Positions 6,686 to 8,987 of a DNA stretch of 8,987 nt are shown here, piece by piece (position 1 is the first letter of the stretch; the number at the start of each line of letters is the position of its first letter). This DNA is from CAYMLQ01 sp964390795. GTDB lineage: Bacteria > Verrucomicrobiota > Kiritimatiellia > RFP12 > UBA1067. The notes beneath the pieces were generated by a model, which did not search any database, was not told the origin of the DNA, and saw only the letters and a program-made list of their open reading frames with translations. The translations under genes were made by a program, and so were the position numbers. The stretch lies in assembly GCA_964390795.1 (NCBI GenBank), contig CAYMLQ010000244.1, forward strand, positions 1-8,987. Direction: 5' to 3'.

Positions 6686-7672
6686 ATGATGAAGATGACG
6701 AACGGTCTGGCGGTCATGAGTCTGCTGGCGCTGGCGGCGGGGGCGGAGCCGAAGGTGAGGTGCCGCAACTTTCTTGTTAACCCGTCGACCGGGCCGGTCG
6801 GGGAACTGGAGGTCAGCGCCGCACAGGCGTGGAGCGGGAAGCTGACGGTGACGCCGCCCGTGGGCTGGGTGATTGAGCCTGCTTCATTCGAGGTTGCCTT
6901 GGCGGCGAATGAGGCCCGCCGGCTCTCGTACCGGGTGGTCACGGCGCGCGAGAATGCGGACAACGCCTACGCATTCGCCGTGTCATCGGCGGGCGGCGCC
7001 GCGCGGACGCAGACCGTGCGAACGGCGAGCGCTCCTTACGGCAAGCCCGAAACCGACGGTCGTCTGGGTGACGAGTGGAAAGATGCGATACCGATCCGTT
7101 TTGCGACTCAGGGCAAGCAAACCGTGGTGCGTGCGTATTGGAACGAGACCGCGTTCCATGTGGCTGTTGAAGTGGAGGAGCACGCGTTGGTGCCTTCCGG
7201 CAAGAAGAGAGAGGGCGGAGCGTTCGACGCGGTGCAGATGGTTGTCGGCCCGAAAGGGGCGACGACCAACCGGCATGAATTCCTGCTTGAGCCCGCAGGC
7301 AAGACCAAGGCGGTCTGCAAACGGCTGGCCTTTCTGCGGCCGCAGGGAGATCAGCGGCTTGCCGGGGAGGTTGTGCCGGGCGCTCAGGCGGCGGTGAGGC
7401 ACGCCGGCGGCGTGACCGTCTATGAGGTGTCGCTGCCGCTGGAGGCGCTTGAAGGGGTGCGCGTGGATGCGGGTCGGGAGTTTACCTTCTCGCTGCTCGC
7501 GCATGATCCGGATGGGATCGGACTGCGCGATCTGGGCAGCGTGATGAACCGGCCGGAATCGGAGCGCCGCGCGCGCCCCGTGTGTTGGACGGTCTGGCCG
7601 GGCGGTTGTTGGTCGGGAGTGTTGCCGTTTGACGGCGGTTCGGAATTCGGGTTCTGCTCGTCCATTCACTGA
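6686..7672 (+). CDS. Secreted two-domain protein with CBM9-like C-terminal domain, 328 aa
   Basis: From ATG 6686 the product begins MMKMTNGLAVMSLLALAAGAEP, a signal peptide with likely cleavage near AGA-EP. Residues about 25-110 (FLVNPSTGPVGELEVS, TVTPPVGWVIEP) look like an Ig-like or NEW3-type beta-sandwich. Residues about 117-310 fit the CBM9/DOMON-like fold: TDGRLGDEWKDA, then VRAYWNETAFHVAVEVEEH and FDAVQMVVGP, the usual order of 'DG.LDE.W', 'WD...LYV...V.D' and 'D.V.I.' motifs. This fold binds sugars in xylanases and haem b in the gamma subunit of ethylbenzene dehydrogenase. Which applies here cannot be read, though a c-type cytochrome gene is next door. The end, PFDGGSEFGFCSSIH, differs from usual CBM9 termini. 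The stop codon lies within an inverted repeat (7662-7676). Probably co-transcribed with its neighbours. Confidence 0.87.
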   Translation: MMKMTNGLAVMSLLALAAGAEPKVRCRNFLVNPSTGPVGELEVSAAQAWSGKLTVTPPVGWVIEPASFEVALAANEARRLSYRVVTARENADNAYAFAVSSAGGAARTQTVRTASAPYGKPETDGRLGDEWKDAIPIRFATQGKQTVVRAYWNETAFHVAVEVEEHALVPSGKKREGGAFDAVQMVVGPKGATTNRHEFLLEPAGKTKAVCKRLAFLRPQGDQRLAGEVVPGAQAAVRHAGGVTVYEVSLPLEALEGVRVDAGREFTFSLLAHDPDGIGLRDLGSVMNRPESERRARPVCWTVWPGGCWSGVLPFDGGSEFGFCSSIH

Positions 7673-7676
7673 ATGG
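7662..7676. repeat. Inverted repeat CCATTC-ACT-GAATGG spanning the stop of the CBM9-like gene
   Basis: The arms CCATTCA and TGAATGG are perfectly complementary around a single central C, and the TGA stop is inside the right arm. It lies 33 bases before the FIST lipoprotein start. Both hexamers and their spacing are the same as in the inverted repeat at 3089-3105; only the three central bases differ. Confidence 0.65.
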
Positions 7677-7709
7677 GAGGCGAACACAAAACTGGAAAGG
7701 TGGGAAGCG

Positions 7710-8753
7710 ATGAAACAGGTTAGGATGCTGCTGTGCATGGTGGTGATCGCTGCGGGGTGTGCGACGGCGCCGCAGCGGGCGGTTAAGCCGCCCAAGGCGG
7801 GTGGAGAGGTCGTGGCAGTGACGGCGCTGGCGCGTGCGAATGCTGCGACGGGCGTGGACGCGTACGCGGCCGGCCGACAGGCGGCGCTGGAGCTGAAAGG
7901 CCGGCTGGCGGGTGTGGAGCCGCACGTCGTGCTGCTCGCCGAGTGTTTTGTCGACAAGGCGGATAAGGCGCGGGTCGCGAAGGGCGTCGCGTCAGTGTTT
8001 GGAAAAGAGCGGGTGGTGGGTTTTGCGGCGTACGGCCTGTACACGCGTGAAGGCGTTGCGGACCGGCAGGCCGTCGGGTTGCTGGCGTTGGGCGGGGAGG
8101 GGATCTCCGTGCGTACGGCTCTGGTTCCTGACCTGAAAAGCAAAGGGCTGACGCTGGAGCGCGACGAGGCTGCGCTGAAGGCCGCACTTGGAGAGGCCGG
8201 GAGGACCTTGGCGGGGCAGGTGCCAGCGAATCCGCAGACGCGGCTGCTGGTGGTGCTTGCCGACACGCACTCGCCCAAGAACCAGCTGTTGCTGGACGGC
8301 GTGCAGGCGGTTGCGGGCGAGGCGTTGGCGGTGACTGGCGGATCGGCCAACAAGAACGCGGGCCAGAACTGGATACACTATCACGGCAGGCTGTACACGG
8401 ACGCGGCGGTCGCTCTGGCGATCGATGGCGATGTGGGGGTTGAGCAGGGCGGCGCGCAGGCCAAGGACAACCAGGCTGTGCTGGACTCCGCGCGAGCGGT
8501 CGCTGCCGGGGTACGGTCGCGGCTGTGCGGCGTACCGGTGCTGTTTCTCGCGTTCGACTGCGCGGGCCGCAAAGGCAAACTGGAGGTGATCGAGGATGAG
8601 CAGAAGGCGTTGCTGGAAGGGCTGGGCGGCGACGGGGCGCTGTTCGGCGTCTGGTGTGCGGGCGAGTTCGGGTGCGCGGATGATTCTCCCGCGAGGCCCG
8701 TGGGACGCGGTTGGCATCTGATGGGAACGCTGCTGCAACGCGGCGGAAAGTAG
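7710..8753 (+). CDS. FIST-domain lipoprotein, 347 aa
   Basis: The ATG at 7710 gives MKQVRMLLCMVVIAAGC, a lipoprotein signal peptide with lipobox IAAGC, so Cys17 would be lipidated. Earlier in-frame starts (TTG 7629) would overlap the previous gene and bury the signal. A purine run (GGAAAGG, 7694-7700) precedes the start. The mature part fits the FIST fold. The FIST_N-like part is about residues 34-225: AAGRQAALELKGRLAG, PHVVLLAECF, ERVVGFAAYGLYTREG, then TRLLVVLAD and ALAVTGGSANKN. The FIST_C-like part is about 228-347: LYTDAAVALAIDGD, VPVLFLAFDCAGRKG and FGVWCAGEFGCADD. FIST domains are predicted small-ligand sensors, usually cytoplasmic and fused to signalling outputs. Here the domain stands alone and is exported, so it may bind a ligand or partner in the envelope. 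It follows the CBM9 gene by 37 bp, so co-transcription is likely. The domain call rests on recalled motif patterns. Confidence 0.85.
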   Translation: MKQVRMLLCMVVIAAGCATAPQRAVKPPKAGGEVVAVTALARANAATGVDAYAAGRQAALELKGRLAGVEPHVVLLAECFVDKADKARVAKGVASVFGKERVVGFAAYGLYTREGVADRQAVGLLALGGEGISVRTALVPDLKSKGLTLERDEAALKAALGEAGRTLAGQVPANPQTRLLVVLADTHSPKNQLLLDGVQAVAGEALAVTGGSANKNAGQNWIHYHGRLYTDAAVALAIDGDVGVEQGGAQAKDNQAVLDSARAVAAGVRSRLCGVPVLFLAFDCAGRKGKLEVIEDEQKALLEGLGGDGALFGVWCAGEFGCADDSPARPVGRGWHLMGTLLQRGGK

Positions 8754-8759
8754 GCGGGC

Positions 8760-8849
8760 ATGCCCATCTGTGTGCGGTTATGGATGTTACTCGCAGCGGG
8801 AGCTGTGGGCGTCGGAGTCGGTGCCACGCAGGCCGAGGGGGTGGCATAG
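8760..8849 (+). pseudogene. 29-codon ORF consisting of a signal peptide; possible remnant of a fifth cluster gene
   Basis: ATG 8760 lies six bases after the FIST gene stop. The ORF reads MPICVRLWMLLAAGAVGVGV and continues GATQAEGVA before TAG at 8847-8849. It has a basic residue, a hydrophobic core and a good signal-peptidase site (ATQA-EG), so it looks like a complete signal peptide with four residues of mature protein. GC is about 66% here (59 of 90 bases) and falls to 49% in 8861-8960, which suggests that a junction cut the gene off. The ribosome-binding site is weak. Chance, or a genuine tiny secreted peptide, remain possible. Confidence 0.35.
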
Positions 8850-8881
8850 GGGTCGTATCGCGACATCGAGACATATCATTT

Positions 8882-8986
8882 CTACCTAACGCCAATTTCA
8901 GCCGAGACCTTCCGAAAAATCGACTTCAGTTTCCGGTCGCCTGGCAAGCGCTCTTTCATGCGCTGGAGCGCTTTGGAAGCGGCGGC
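8882..8986 (-). CDS. C-terminal 34 residues of a convergent gene, runs off right edge
   Basis: On the minus strand the frame is open from the window edge to TAG at 8884-8882 and ends ALQRMKERLPGDRKLKSIFR followed by KVSAEIGVR. The composition is protein-like, lysine- and arginine-rich and probably helical. By my hand count G+C at codon positions 1, 2 and 3 is about 59, 47 and 68%, the order expected of a real gene in GC-rich DNA. The open plus-strand frame over the same bases has position 2 (about 60%) above position 1 (about 45%), which is atypical. I cannot name the family from this fragment. Confidence 0.45.
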   Translation of the reverse strand, partial: AAASKALQRMKERLPGDRKLKSIFRKVSAEIGVR

Positions 8987-8987
8987 C

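Noticed and set aside
6983..8353. A 456-codon minus-strand open frame opposite the CBM9 and FIST genes.
   Set aside because: It has low-complexity Ser/Ala/Arg/Pro composition and spans two well-supported genes on the other strand.
8850..8987. An open plus-strand frame continuing after the TAG at 8847, in the same frame as the signal-peptide ORF, which could mean amber readthrough.
   Set aside because: G+C by codon position in that frame is atypical (position 2 higher than position 1), whereas the overlapping minus-strand frame shows normal coding bias and ends in a stop. Readthrough needs more sequence and is less likely.

Overview
The window reads as part of a GC-rich bacterial genome, most likely from the PVC superphylum (Kiritimatiellota, Lentisphaerota, Verrucomicrobiota or Planctomycetota). 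That placement is an inference. It rests on a large secreted HEAT-repeat/beta-propeller protein with a hydrazine-synthase-alpha-like haem domain, a CBM9-like secreted protein, many exported proteins of unknown family, and several tracts of 7-15-bp tandem repeats.

Layout. (1) Positions 1-955, minus strand: the N-terminal 318 residues of a U32-family (RlhA/TrhP-type) RNA-hydroxylation protein, running off the left edge. It carries a 42-bp heptamer tandem repeat in frame. (2) Positions 956-1323: a divergent intergenic region with a 13-bp direct repeat abutting the U32 start codon, an 11-bp-stem hairpin and a four-codon mini-ORF with a good ribosome-binding site. (3) Positions 1324-8753, plus strand: four consecutive genes for exported proteins, probably co-transcribed. 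They are a 574-aa secreted all-helical (toroid-like) protein of no recognised family, a 1142-aa HEAT + propeller + single-CxxCH protein, a 328-aa secreted protein with a CBM9-like C-terminal domain, and a 347-aa FIST-domain lipoprotein. (4) Positions 8754-8987: a 29-codon ORF that looks like a bare signal peptide, then a drop in GC and the probable C-terminus of a convergent minus-strand gene.

How the genes may work together. All four plus-strand products have export signals, so they should act in the periplasm or at the cell surface. One has a covalent haem site, one a carbohydrate-binding-like fold, one a predicted ligand-sensing fold tethered by lipid, and one looks like a glycan-active-enzyme scaffold. 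A surface glycan sensing and processing, or redox, module is a reasonable guess, but no substrate can be read from the sequence.

A 15-bp inverted repeat, CCATTC-N3-GAATGG, occurs after gene 1 and again at the end of gene 3 in the same cluster, and could be a shared regulatory or mRNA-processing element. No RNA genes, CRISPR arrays or insertion sequences were recognised.
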